Positions 25,913 to 37,459 of a DNA stretch of 64,000 nucleotides are shown one piece after another. The stretch lies in the NCBI RefSeq assembly GCF_001984575.1, contig NZ_LZNS01000001.1:7393012-7457011 (forward strand). Direction: 5' to 3'. Source of the stretch: Streptomyces sp. MP131-18 (GTDB taxonomy: Bacteria > Actinomycetota > Actinomycetes > Streptomycetales > Streptomycetaceae). A program made the translations under genes and the position numbers. Under the pieces are notes generated by a model. It had not been told where the DNA came from. It did no database searches and was given only the letters and a program-made list of their open reading frames with translations. Position 1 is the stretch's first letter. Each line of letters opens with the position of its first letter.

Positions 25913-25918
25913 TAAGGT
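25913..25918 (+). promoter_or_regulatory. -10 box for the SMC-type operon (possible leaderless start)
   Basis: TAAGGT ends six bases before the GTG at 25925 and no ribosome site is visible. That spacing suggests a leaderless transcript starting at the GTG, giving the three-gene operon its own promoter despite being only 46 bp from the upstream gene. No clear -35 element is seen. Confidence 0.5.
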
Positions 25919-25924
25919 GTGCCC

Positions 25925-27454
25925 GTGACCGTATCCGCCCAGGCCCCGGGCCCGCAGACCGGCCGCAGCCCCGCACCGGGGCCCGCGGCCGACGAGGGGC
26001 TCGCCCGCAGACTGCGCGCCCTCGCCTGCACCGCGCCCCTGCACGATCTGGACTCCCGCAAGGCCAACCTGGCGGGCGAGTACGGCACGTACGCCATGGC
26101 CGAAGTGGCGCTCGCCGCCATCGATCTGGTCACCCTCAGCATGGACTTCGACACCGGCGCCGATCACGAGCAGATCGTCGCCAGGCTCCTGCCCCGTATC
26201 GCCGCCCAGGCCCCGCGCCGCCCCGCCGCCGAGCACGAGCGGGTGGCCCGCTGGGTGCTGGACAATCTCATCAACGTGGGCAGTGTCGACCGCGGCTTCC
26301 GGGCCGTCTACGGCACCTTCGGCCCGGACGGCGTCTACGTGCGCAGGGACTACGACTTCAAGCTCGTCGAGGAGGTCCAGGGCCCCGGCGGCGGCGTCTA
26401 CCTGCGCACCACCGACGAGGCCGTCAACGTGCTCGTCGGCGCCCTGGACACGGACGTCACCAGCGCCCAGATCGCCGCCGAGGTCAAGCTTGAGGTCCTC
26501 ATCAGCCGCGGGCGCCTCGCCGATGCGCAGCTGGCCGCCGAGCAGGCCAGATACCGCACCGTGCAGTACGCGGAGACGCTGCGGCGCACCCTGGAGACCA
26601 CCAGGCGCGACGTCCGGGCCGTCGACTGGCTGCGCGCCGTCCCCGACATGATCACCGAGGCGCTCGACCACATCGCCGACCGCTACCGCCACGAAAACGC
26701 GATCCTCACCAACATCCGCCGTGCCCGCGACGAAGCCGTCGACACCGGCCACAAGCTGCGTGCCGCCGAGCTGGTCGACATCGTCAAGGACTGCATCCGC
26801 CGTCACACCCAGCTCCAGACCCGGCTCCTCGAAGCCGGGCCGCTCTTCCGGGCCGAGCAGGACCGGCAGGCGTTCCAGCCGCCCGCCGCCCGCGCCGGGA
26901 CGGACCTGTACGGTCAGCTCCTCGCCCCGCTGCTGCCGCTGCCCGTGGAGCGGGCCACCCGCGTCACCGACGCGTTCTTCGCCCGCGGCACGGGGCCGCG
27001 CCCGCCGGCCGCCGTACGCCTGGGCGACCTCACCGAGCTGCTGCTCACCCCGCCGCCGCCGCGCGAGCACCTCGGCGCCGAGCTGCCCGAGCCGGACCTC
27101 GTCGCCACCCCGGACGACAGCCGCTTCACCGAGGAGCAGCTCGGCGCCGCCCTCGACCTGCTCCGGCTCCCCGAGGACGCGCCGCGCCGCCTCTCCGGGC
27201 TCCTCGCCGAGGCCCGCCGCGGCGATGCCGACCTCCCGTATCTCGTCGCCCTGCTCGCGGTCCACGCCGCAAGCCCGCCCGTCGGCACCGCGCACCGGCA
27301 GGGCGAGCCGCGGCTGCTGTTCGCCGTCGACGACGGCGCCGAGCTGGACGACCCCGAGTTCGGCGGCGCCGACCTGATCGTCGGCACCGCCCTGCTGGCC
27401 CCCCGCGGGCCCGCCGCATCCCACGAGCCCGCCGGCACCGACGAGGAGGACTGA
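25925..27454 (+). CDS. MukF/JetA-like (kleisin-type) subunit of an SMC complex, candidate
   Basis: Protein of 509 aa, first of three tightly spaced genes. Residues about 30-160 look like winged-helix folds (HERVARWVLDNLINVG, GVYVRRDYDFKLVEE). Residues about 160-320 are long helices with many charged residues (LETTRRDVRAVDWL, IADRYRHENAILTNI), as in the MukF middle domain. The C-terminus is acidic. I cannot match it residue by residue to a named family. Gene order, sizes (509/288/1547) and the SMC partner are what support a kleisin-like role joining the ATPase heads. It starts at GTG 25925 and stops immediately before the next gene's GTG. Confidence 0.55.
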   Translation: MTVSAQAPGPQTGRSPAPGPAADEGLARRLRALACTAPLHDLDSRKANLAGEYGTYAMAEVALAAIDLVTLSMDFDTGADHEQIVARLLPRIAAQAPRRPAAEHERVARWVLDNLINVGSVDRGFRAVYGTFGPDGVYVRRDYDFKLVEEVQGPGGGVYLRTTDEAVNVLVGALDTDVTSAQIAAEVKLEVLISRGRLADAQLAAEQARYRTVQYAETLRRTLETTRRDVRAVDWLRAVPDMITEALDHIADRYRHENAILTNIRRARDEAVDTGHKLRAAELVDIVKDCIRRHTQLQTRLLEAGPLFRAEQDRQAFQPPAARAGTDLYGQLLAPLLPLPVERATRVTDAFFARGTGPRPPAAVRLGDLTELLLTPPPPREHLGAELPEPDLVATPDDSRFTEEQLGAALDLLRLPEDAPRRLSGLLAEARRGDADLPYLVALLAVHAASPPVGTAHRQGEPRLLFAVDDGAELDDPEFGGADLIVGTALLAPRGPAASHEPAGTDEED

Positions 27455-28321
27455 GTGACCGAGACCGCCCCCGCGGAGCGGGACGCCCGCACCGCCGCGC
27501 CGCTCTCCCCGGCGGACGCCGCCGACGCCGCCCGGCTGGTGTCCTTCGGCCTCCAGCCGAAGCTCGTGCCCGCCCGCGACGCCGAGTACGCCGCCCTGCT
27601 GCGGCGCTACCAGGAGGAGCCCGGGTTCGGCCGCCTCGCCGACGCCGTCGCCACCGGCCTCGGCCTCATCGTCCTCGAAGTGTCCCCCCGCGCGGGCATG
27701 GCCGTCGCCGCCGCGGAGGACTCCGTCTTCGCCGTCCGCATGAGCGAGTACGCGCGCCGCGCCACCGCCGACCCCGCCGACCGCTTCCTGCACGGCCTGG
27801 CCCATCTCGCCGTCGCCGCCCTGGCGTTCCCCCGCCCCGCCGACCTCGCCGACGAGGGCTACCTCGGCCGCGTCACCGTCAACGGCGTGGAGGCGTTCGT
27901 CCGCCAGGCGTGCCACCGGCTGGCGGAGCGCGCCGCCGAGCACGGCGACAACACCGACCCGGAGACCGAGGCGCCCGGTCTTGAGGCCGCATGGCGGGTG
28001 TACGCCCGCCGCAGCGCCACCGGCGCCACCAAGGACGCCCGCCGGCTCGCCGGTTCGACCACGGGCATCGTCGGCAAGGCCGTCGCGTTCCTCGCCGACT
28101 CCGGATTCCTCCAGCGCACGGGCGACGACGCGGGCGGCACGTACCGCACCACCGCGCGCTACCAGCTGCAGGTCAGGGACATGGCCGCGGGCAGCGCCAT
28201 GACCGAGCTGCTCGCCCTCGGCGTCGTCCCGGTCGGCGACGGCTCCGCCGCCCTGCTGCCCCCGGAGGAGGACGCCGCCCTCGACCTGGTGGACGGCGCC
28301 GGCCTCCCCTTCCACCGCTGA
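27455..28321 (+). CDS. MukE/JetB-like winged-helix subunit of an SMC complex, candidate
   Basis: Protein of 288 aa; its GTG follows directly on the TGA of the upstream gene. It is an alpha/beta protein with a winged-helix-like second half: GSTTGIVGKAVAFLADSGFL (recognition-helix-like), then GGTYRTTARYQLQVRD as a beta wing. No catalytic or membrane motif is visible. Size and place, between a putative kleisin and an SMC ATPase, correspond to MukE, MksE or JetB (KITE proteins). Function is inferred from architecture; I recognise no closer family. Confidence 0.55.
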   Translation: MTETAPAERDARTAAPLSPADAADAARLVSFGLQPKLVPARDAEYAALLRRYQEEPGFGRLADAVATGLGLIVLEVSPRAGMAVAAAEDSVFAVRMSEYARRATADPADRFLHGLAHLAVAALAFPRPADLADEGYLGRVTVNGVEAFVRQACHRLAERAAEHGDNTDPETEAPGLEAAWRVYARRSATGATKDARRLAGSTTGIVGKAVAFLADSGFLQRTGDDAGGTYRTTARYQLQVRDMAAGSAMTELLALGVVPVGDGSAALLPPEEDAALDLVDGAGLPFHR

Positions 28322-28350
28322 CTCCGCCGCCGCTCCACGGAAGACCCGAC

Positions 28351-31300
28351 ATGTACGAGCTGTCCCGCATCCGCCTCTACTCCATCGGACCGGCAGGCGC
28401 CCGCTACGCCGACACCGTGCTCGACCTGCGGGGCGTCGGCGCCCCCGTGCCCAGGCCCGCGCCGGCCCAGGCGGACTTCTTCGAGGACGAGCCCACCGGC
28501 CCGCCCCGCAGACCTGCCCCGGCGGGCGTCCTCTTCCTGGAGAACGGCGGCGGCAAGTCCGTCCTGCTCAAGCTCATCTTCTCCGTCATGCTGCCCGGCC
28601 ACCGCAACACCCTGGGCGGCGCCAGCTCCGGCGTGCTGCGCAAATTCCTGCTCGCCGACGACTGCGGGCACGTCGCCCTGGAGTGGCAGCACACGGTCAC
28701 CGGCGAAACCGTCGTGGTCGGCAAGGTCAGCGAGTGGCGCGGCCGGCAGGTGTCGAGCGACCCGCGCAAGTTCGCCGAGGCGTGGTACTCGTTCCGGCCG
28801 GGTCCTGGCATGAGCCTGGACTCCCTGCCCGTCGCCGAGTCCACGGCGCTGCGCCCCCGCGCGGAGCGGGACGGCAGCTCCGGCGCCAGGGGCAGGCGCC
28901 GCACGATGAAGGGCTTCCGCGACGTCCTGACCGAGACCGCCAGGACCTACCCGAATCTCGACTTCGTCTGGGAGGAGATCCACGAGCGCTGGGTCGACCA
29001 CCTCGGACGCCTCGGCCTGGACCCGGAGCTGTTCCGCTACCAGCGCGAGATGAACGCCGACGAGGGCGAGGCCGCCGGCCTGTTCGCCGTCAAGAACGAC
29101 TCGGACTTCACCGACCTGCTGCTGCGCGCCGTCACCGACACCCGCGACACCGACGGCCTGGCCGACCTCGTCCACGGCTTCGCCCATAAGCTGGGGCGCC
29201 GCGCCGAGTTGACCGCCGAGCGGGACTTCACCGCCGGCTCCGTCGACCTGCTCACGCACATCACCGAGGCCGCGGCGGAGCGCGAGTCAGCCCGCGCCGT
29301 GCACGGCGCGGCCGGGAGCCGGGCCCGGGCCCTCGCCCAGCGGCTCGCCGCGCGCGGCGGCGCCGAGCGCGGCCGGGCGGCCGAGCTGGCCGGCCGGGTC
29401 ACCGACGCCGCGGCCACCGCGACGCGTGCCGAGGAGGCCCGCGCACACGCCGCCCGCACCGCCGCGGAGCTGGCCTACCGGCACGCCTCGCTGGCCCTGG
29501 CCGCCGCCGAGAAGGCCGGGGCGGCCCAGCGCCGCGAGCTGAGCGACGCCCGCACCCTGCACGCCGCCTGGCAGGCCGCGGAGACCGTACTCGCGCACCG
29601 CGCCGCCGCGGACCGTTCGGCCCGCGTCGCCGCCGCGATCCGCGAGGCGGAGCGCGACGCGGCCCCCGCCCTGGCCGCCCGCGGCCGGGCCGCCGCCGCC
29701 CTGGTCCGGGCCCTGCACGCCGCGGCGGGCGAGGGCGAGCGGGCCGCGGCCGAGCAGGAAGAGCGGGCCGGTGTCCTCCAGTCCGCGTCCGAGGCCGCCC
29801 ACCGGGACGCCACCGCCGCCGCCACCGAGGCGCAGCGCGCCCGCAGCGAGGCCGAGCACCTGCGGCAGCGGCTCGCCGAGGTCGAGCAGGAGACCGAGCA
29901 GGCCGTACACGCGGGCTGGTTGGAGCCGGCCGGCGCGGGCCGCGACGGAGGCACGGACCCGGCGCGCGCCGCGCTCGCCGCGAGCGACGCGGAGCAGGCC
30001 GCCGTCGCGGCCTGGGAGAGTGCGCGAGACGCCGCCGCCCGCACCGCGGAGCAGGCCGGCGAGGCCGCGGCGGGGCACGCGCGCGCCGAGCTGGCCGCGG
30101 CCCGCGCGGCGGATGCCGGCGAGGCCGCGGCCGCCGCGTTCGCCGCGGAGCGCGACGCGGCCACGGCCCTGGCCGCCGAGCCCCGCGTCGCCGTGCTCCT
30201 CGGCCTCCCGCAGCCCGCCGAGGGCGGGGCCGCGCTGAGCGCCGAGGATCTTGACCGCAACGCCGACACGCTCGGCGCGCTCCTCGATGACGCCGTCGCC
30301 GCCGCGGAGCGGCAGCTGTTCGACCTGCGCACCGCCGCGGCCGACGACTCCAGAATTCTGTCCGCGCTCGGCGACGGTGGCCTGCTGCCGCCGGGGCCCG
30401 ACGTCACGGCCACCGTCGAGTTCCTGGGCGAGCACGGCATCCCCGCGCTGCCCGGCTGGCGCTATCTCGCCCAGTCCGTCGACCCCGCCGACCACGCCAC
30501 GGTGCTCGCCGCCAGGCCCGAGCTGGTCGACGGCGTCGTGATCACCGACCCGGACAGCCACGCCCGCGCCCGCGAGGCCCTGGCCGGCGCGGCCCTGCTG
30601 CCACGTTCCGCCGTGGCCGTCGGCACCGCGGCCGCGCTGCTCGCGCCGACCCCGCCGCCGGGCGGCGCCGACAGCGGCGTCTTCCTCGTCCCGCCCAACC
30701 CGGCCATGCACGACGAGAGCGCCGCCGACGCCGAGCGGCACGCCCTGCGCGAGCGCGCCGCGGCCCGCGACGCCGACATCCGGGCCCTCGCCGCCCGGCT
30801 CACCGCCGACCGCACCCTCGCCGCGCGCCTGTCCTCCTGGCGCGCCGGCTGCCCGGCCGGCCGCCTGGCCGAGCTGGCGGCCGCGGCTGAGGCGGCCACC
30901 ACCGCGGCCGGGGACGCCCGCCGCCACCTCGCCGACACCGCCGCCGCCCGGGCCGCCGCCGAGGAGGCCGCTGCCGAGGCCGCCCGCGCCAGGGACGAAC
31001 GGCAGGAGGCCGCGCAGCGGGCCCGCCGCTCGGCCGATGCCCTGGCCGGGCTCGCCTTCCGGCTCCGGGAGCGCGACCGCTGGCAGTCGCGCCTCAAGGA
31101 GCTGGCCGCCGACGCGGCCGAGGCCGAGGCCCGCGCCGCCGAGCTGCTCGACCGCGCCCGCGCCGCCGACGAGGACCGCCGTGGCGTCCAGCGCGCAGCC
31201 GATGACGCCCGCCGCACCACACGCGCGCTCCGCGCGGAGCGGGCCGAGGTCTCCGGGGCGCCCGACGATCCGCGGGGCCAGGAGCCTGCCGCCGGCGCGC

Positions 31301-32994
31301 AGCAGTCGCTGCCCGCGCTGCGGGAGGCGTACCGTTCCGCGTCCCAGCTCTACGAGAAGGTCGGCGTCGGCGCCGATCTGCGCGCGGAGCAGGCGCGCGC
31401 CGAGGGCGACGAGAGCGGCGCCCTCGCGACCCTCGACCGCCTCAGCAACAAGGTAAGGACCCGCGCCGCGCGGCTCCTCGACGGCCCGGAGGGTGCCGAC
31501 GGCCCCTCCCGGCAGGCCGCCGCCGCCCGCGCCGAAGCACTGGTCCAGCTGCTGGAGTCGCGCGCGTCCGCCGCCAGCGAGCGTCTGGGGCGGCTCCGCG
31601 GCGAGGCCGAGCGCCTGGCCCCCGCCGAGGGTGATGCCCATATCGGCCTGCCCGATGAGCTCGTGCCCGCCGATGCGGAGGCGGCCCGCGACCTGCTGCG
31701 CACCGCAACCGCCGAGCTGGCGGCGCACGAGGACGCGCTGCGCGCCGCCCGCGACGCCCACCACGACCTGGTGGCGGAGCACCGGGCCGCGCAGGACGCG
31801 GCCGGCGCCTTCGACGAGACCGCCGCGCTGCTGCGGGACCTCCTGCGCGATCCGCCGCCCGGCCAGGCGCCCGCGGAGGCCGGGGAGATGTCCGGCGCGC
31901 AGCCGGCCGAGGAGGCGGAGCCCTACCCGGGCACCGCCGCGGCGGCCAGGGAGGCGGCGACCGAGGCCAGGCGCGCGCTGCGGTCCTGCGCGGCCGGTCT
32001 CGCCGCCGCCGAGTCGGCCGTCCGCGAGGCGTGCGACCGCCTCGTCCGGCATGCCAACGCCACTCGCTACGAGCAGGTCCGCACCCCCGCCAGGCAGCAG
32101 ATCAGGGAGCTGCCCGCGGCGGCCCTGCCGGCTCACGCCGCCGCCTGGGCCGAGGCGTTCGCACCCAGGCTGCGCGTTCTCACCGACGAGCTGGCGCAGC
32201 TGGAGCGCAACAGGGAGAGCATCGTCGACCGGCTGCGGGGTCTGGTGGAGTCCTCCCTCGACACCCTGCGCTCGGCGCAGCGGCTCTCCCGGCTCCCCGA
32301 GGGACTGGGCGAGTGGTCGGGGCAGGAGTTCCTGCGCATCCGGTTCGAGGACCCCGACCAGGCGACGCTGGCCGAGCGGCTGGGCGAGGTCGTCGACGAG
32401 ACGACCCGCGCCGCCGTCAGGAAGAACGCGGACCTGCGCCGAGACGGCATGTCCCTGCTGCTGCGCGGCGTGCACGCGGCGCTCGGGCCGCGCGGGGTGC
32501 ACGTCGAGATCCTGAAGCCGGACGCCGTGCTGCGCGCGGAGCGCGTGCCGGTCGGCCAGATGGGCGATGTGTTCTCCGGCGGTCAGCTGCTGACCGCGGC
32601 CATCGCGCTCTACTGCACGATGGCCGCCCTGCGGGGGAACGATCGCGGCCGCGACCGGCACCGGCACGCGGGCACGCTGTTCCTTGACAATCCCATCGGC
32701 CGCGCCAACGCGACCTATCTGCTGGAGCTCCAGCGGGCGGTCGCGGACGCGCTGGGCGTTCAGCTGCTGTACACCACGGGCCTGTTCGACACGACGGCGC
32801 TGGCCGAGTTCCCCCTGGTGATCCGCCTGCGCAACGATGCGGACCTGCGCGCGGGGCTGAAGTACATCAGCGTCGAGGAGCATCTGCGCCCCGGCCTGCC
32901 GCGCCAGGACCCCGCCGCCGAGCCGGTGCACGGCGAGATCACCGCCACCCGCGTCTTCCGCCGCCCGCGCGAGGAGCCGGACGCCGCCCACTGA
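28351..32994 (+). CDS. SMC/MukB-like coiled-coil ATPase
   Basis: Giant ATPase of 1547 aa. Walker A is FLENGGGKSVLLK (residues 63-74). The ABC signature FSGGQLL lies at about 1408-1414, and the Walker B LFLDNPIG has Asp1446 followed by Asn1447 where SMC and MukB proteins have Glu. Between the half-heads are two long Ala/Glu/Arg-rich coiled coils (about 310-640 and 830-1330) and a globular hinge-like domain (about 640-810, with LPGWRYLAQSVDP and GVVITDPDSHA). This is the SMC/Rad50/MukB layout. It begins 29 bp after the previous stop. Together with the 509- and 288-aa proteins it forms a mukFEB/jetABC-like set; no TOPRIM nuclease gene follows. Confidence 0.85.
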   Translation: MYELSRIRLYSIGPAGARYADTVLDLRGVGAPVPRPAPAQADFFEDEPTGPPRRPAPAGVLFLENGGGKSVLLKLIFSVMLPGHRNTLGGASSGVLRKFLLADDCGHVALEWQHTVTGETVVVGKVSEWRGRQVSSDPRKFAEAWYSFRPGPGMSLDSLPVAESTALRPRAERDGSSGARGRRRTMKGFRDVLTETARTYPNLDFVWEEIHERWVDHLGRLGLDPELFRYQREMNADEGEAAGLFAVKNDSDFTDLLLRAVTDTRDTDGLADLVHGFAHKLGRRAELTAERDFTAGSVDLLTHITEAAAERESARAVHGAAGSRARALAQRLAARGGAERGRAAELAGRVTDAAATATRAEEARAHAARTAAELAYRHASLALAAAEKAGAAQRRELSDARTLHAAWQAAETVLAHRAAADRSARVAAAIREAERDAAPALAARGRAAAALVRALHAAAGEGERAAAEQEERAGVLQSASEAAHRDATAAATEAQRARSEAEHLRQRLAEVEQETEQAVHAGWLEPAGAGRDGGTDPARAALAASDAEQAAVAAWESARDAAARTAEQAGEAAAGHARAELAAARAADAGEAAAAAFAAERDAATALAAEPRVAVLLGLPQPAEGGAALSAEDLDRNADTLGALLDDAVAAAERQLFDLRTAAADDSRILSALGDGGLLPPGPDVTATVEFLGEHGIPALPGWRYLAQSVDPADHATVLAARPELVDGVVITDPDSHARAREALAGAALLPRSAVAVGTAAALLAPTPPPGGADSGVFLVPPNPAMHDESAADAERHALRERAAARDADIRALAARLTADRTLAARLSSWRAGCPAGRLAELAAAAEAATTAAGDARRHLADTAAARAAAEEAAAEAARARDERQEAAQRARRSADALAGLAFRLRERDRWQSRLKELAADAAEAEARAAELLDRARAADEDRRGVQRAADDARRTTRALRAERAEVSGAPDDPRGQEPAAGAQQSLPALREAYRSASQLYEKVGVGADLRAEQARAEGDESGALATLDRLSNKVRTRAARLLDGPEGADGPSRQAAAARAEALVQLLESRASAASERLGRLRGEAERLAPAEGDAHIGLPDELVPADAEAARDLLRTATAELAAHEDALRAARDAHHDLVAEHRAAQDAAGAFDETAALLRDLLRDPPPGQAPAEAGEMSGAQPAEEAEPYPGTAAAAREAATEARRALRSCAAGLAAAESAVREACDRLVRHANATRYEQVRTPARQQIRELPAAALPAHAAAWAEAFAPRLRVLTDELAQLERNRESIVDRLRGLVESSLDTLRSAQRLSRLPEGLGEWSGQEFLRIRFEDPDQATLAERLGEVVDETTRAAVRKNADLRRDGMSLLLRGVHAALGPRGVHVEILKPDAVLRAERVPVGQMGDVFSGGQLLTAAIALYCTMAALRGNDRGRDRHRHAGTLFLDNPIGRANATYLLELQRAVADALGVQLLYTTGLFDTTALAEFPLVIRLRNDADLRAGLKYISVEEHLRPGLPRQDPAAEPVHGEITATRVFRRPREEPDAAH

Positions 32995-33045
32995 GCCGGG
33001 GCCTCCCGGCACCAGCTCCTCGACGGGCCGCCGCCGGGCGGGCGT

Positions 33046-33067
33046 GCGGGCCACCCGCCCGGCCCGC
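33046..33067. terminator. GC hairpin after the SMC-type gene
   Basis: GCGGGCC (33046-33052) pairs with GGCCCGC (33061-33067) across an 8-base loop in the gap between the SMC-type gene and the convergent small membrane gene. No U-tract is present. Confidence 0.45.
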
Positions 33068-33090
33068 CCGCCCGGCCCGCAGGGGCCAGG

Positions 33091-33372
33091 TCACCGGCGG
33101 CGCAGCAGCCGGCGCCTGGCGGCGCTGCTCGGCTCCGACACCACGCCGTTGCGCTGGAGCCAGGACTGACGGGTGATCCAGATGTCGAGCACCGCCCACG
33201 TCGCCACGAAAGTGCTGCCGACCGACGACAGCGTCATCGGGAAGGCCAGCCACGATCCGGCCAGGGTGCACAGCAGGACCACCACGACCTGAGTGAGCGT
33301 CAGCGCGATGATGATGACGGCGCGCACGGCGGCGGCACGTACCGGGTCCGGCATGCGGGGTTTCGCGTACAC
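33091..33372 (-). CDS. small membrane protein, function unknown
   Basis: Protein of 93 aa with two hydrophobic segments: IIIALTLTQVVVVLLCTLA, then FPMTLSSVGSTFVATWAVLD. A basic C-terminal tail ends in RRRLLRRR. GTG at 33372 is chosen because GAAGG lies just upstream; a longer frame to 33456 lacks such a site. It is divergent from the conservon sensor kinase, with 239 bp between starts. I recognise no family. Confidence 0.68.
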   Translation of the reverse strand: MYAKPRMPDPVRAAAVRAVIIIALTLTQVVVVLLCTLAGSWLAFPMTLSSVGSTFVATWAVLDIWITRQSWLQRNGVVSEPSSAARRRLLRRR

Positions 33373-33611
33373 GCCGCCTTCGCTCCTGCACGATGAGAAC
33401 GCGGATATGTCTCTGCGTACATGGTAGAACGCCTTGCGTGCCCGGATGCGACCCACGAGTATGGGGCGGCTTTGTAGTCAACTCCAGGGAATCCCGGGGT
33501 TATCGGCCAGCCGCCACCCGGACCGGTAGTAGGCTCGCGCTGCCGGACCGGGCGGGTCCGGTGACCGCCGGTCCGCCGGGAACCGATCCCGCCGGAAACC
33601 AAGGGGAGGGC

Positions 33612-36086
<2,475 letters not shown>

Positions 36087-36114
36087 GCAGCCAGACCAGC
36101 GTTAGGCAGGACCG

Positions 36115-36570
36115 ATGACCGCACCGGAGTCCGGGGCTCACGGCGGCACCCCGCAGCACGGCACCGCGCAGGAGAGCAGCCGGATCAGCACACTTCTCGA
36201 CGAGCTGGTCGACCGGGTGCCCAGCATCCGGCACGCCCTCGTGCTCGCCGCCGACGGCCTTCCCCGCGGCGCCTCGCGTTCGCTCGGCAGGGAGGACGGC
36301 GAGCAGTTGGCGGCGGTGGCCTCCGGGTTCCACAGCCTCGCGCGGGGCGTCGGCGGCCACTTCGAGACCGGGACCACCCGCCAGACCCTCGTGGAGCTCG
36401 ACCACGCCTTCCTCCTGGTGACCGCGGCCGGATCGGGCAGCGCCCTGGCCGTGTTCGCCGAGGCCGACGCCGATATCGGGCAGGTGGCCTACGAGATGGC
36501 GCTGCTCGTCAAGCACGTCGGGCCGCTGCTCGCGACCGCGCCGCGCACCATTCCCGGCGGGCTCCCCTGA
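36115..36570 (+). CDS. Roadblock/LC7 protein (CvnB-like)
   Basis: Protein of 151 aa of the Roadblock/LC7 (MglB-like) family: LLDELVDRVPSIRHALVLAADGLPR, then LAAVASGFHSLARG and AVFAEADADIGQVAYEMALLV. Such proteins dimerise and regulate small GTPases. In a complete conservon it would be followed by a DUF742 protein (CvnC) and a small GTPase (CvnD); the next gene is instead a dipeptidase on the other strand. Confidence 0.9.
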   Translation: MTAPESGAHGGTPQHGTAQESSRISTLLDELVDRVPSIRHALVLAADGLPRGASRSLGREDGEQLAAVASGFHSLARGVGGHFETGTTRQTLVELDHAFLLVTAAGSGSALAVFAEADADIGQVAYEMALLVKHVGPLLATAPRTIPGGLP

Positions 36571-36730
36571 CCGGCGCCGCCCGTTCTTCCGCGCCACGCT
36601 GCACGGATGTCGCGAACCGGTGACAAGGCCCGGGGCCGGTGAACCGCCGTGCCGGGCCCGGCGTCGATTGCGATGACGGTGGCGGCCCGGGACCGACGGG
36701 GGTGGCTCCGGGACGCCGCCGTCGTCCCGC

Positions 36731-37459
36731 TCACCCGCCCGCGGCCCCGGCCACCGCGCCGCGCGTCACGGGGAAGTCGAAGTAGGTGTCGGGGAACGGC
36801 TCCTCCCGCAGCGTGAAGTGCCACCACTCGGTCGCCACCGGCTCGAAGCCCGCGTCCGTCAGCACGGCGGCCAGCAGTGCGCGCGCCGCGCGCGCCCTCT
36901 TCCCGACGTCGCGGGAGGCGGGTGCCGAGCGCGGGTCGAAGAAGTCGAACGGCGTGCCCATGTCCACCGCTTCGCCCGAAGCCCGCCGGAGGGTGACGTC
37001 CACGGTGCTGCCGCGGCTGTGCCCCGACCGCGCGGCCAGGTAACCCTCGTCGAAAAGCCGCTCCTTGGGCACCCGCGGGTGATACTCCTCCCGCGTGCCG
37101 CCGTCCCGCGGATCGTCCGCCCACCGCAGAAACCGGTCCACGGCCCGCTGCGGCCGGTAGCAGTCGTACACCAGCAGGCCGAGATCCCGTTCCGCCAGCG
37201 CCCGGTGCGCCGCGCGCAGGGCCAGCGCGGCCTCCTCGGTCAGCAGGCACACCGGAGCGCGGTAACCGTCGACGGTCTCGCCGGTGAAGTTGTGCGGCGT
37301 CGCGTACCGCACGTCCTGCCGGATGCCGGGCGCGACGTCGGCCAGCGCGACGAACCCGTCCGGCGCGTCACGGCCCTCGGCCACCGGCGCGGGCGCCACC
37401 GAACCGGCGAGCCCGGCCAGCAGCGCGGCCAGGGTGAGGGCAACGGGAAGGCGGCGCAC
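36731..37459 (-). CDS. secreted VanX-like D-Ala-D-Ala dipeptidase
   Basis: Zinc dipeptidase of 242 aa, family M15D. A Sec signal peptide is visible (VALTLAALLAGLAGSVAPAPVA, cleavage near residue 25-30). Active-site residues align with VanX: Arg102 in DCYRP, zinc ligands His147 and Asp154 in SGHSRGSTVDV, the general base Glu211 and zinc ligand His214 in EWWHF. VanX itself is cytoplasmic and confers glycopeptide resistance together with VanH and VanA; this copy is exported and has no van genes nearby, so a role in cell-wall peptide recycling (DdpX-like) is more likely. GTG at 37459 is the start that gives an intact signal peptide. Confidence 0.86.
   Translation of the reverse strand: MRRLPVALTLAALLAGLAGSVAPAPVAEGRDAPDGFVALADVAPGIRQDVRYATPHNFTGETVDGYRAPVCLLTEEAALALRAAHRALAERDLGLLVYDCYRPQRAVDRFLRWADDPRDGGTREEYHPRVPKERLFDEGYLAARSGHSRGSTVDVTLRRASGEAVDMGTPFDFFDPRSAPASRDVGKRARAARALLAAVLTDAGFEPVATEWWHFTLREEPFPDTYFDFPVTRGAVAGAAGG

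Noticed and set aside
25925..32994. Calling the three-gene set a Wadjet defence system outright
   Set aside because: No JetD nuclease gene is present, and JetA/JetB families could not be confirmed from sequence alone, so it is described as MukFEB/JetABC-like.
29287..33054. 1255-codon open frame antisense to the SMC gene
   Set aside because: The glycine/arginine-rich translation is the mirror of an Ala/Glu coiled coil in GC-rich DNA; no motif is recognisable, and the sense frame has complete ATPase motifs.
36731..37459. Vancomycin-resistance gene vanX
   Set aside because: The enzyme has an export signal and no vanHA or vanRS neighbours, so a resistance call is not supported.
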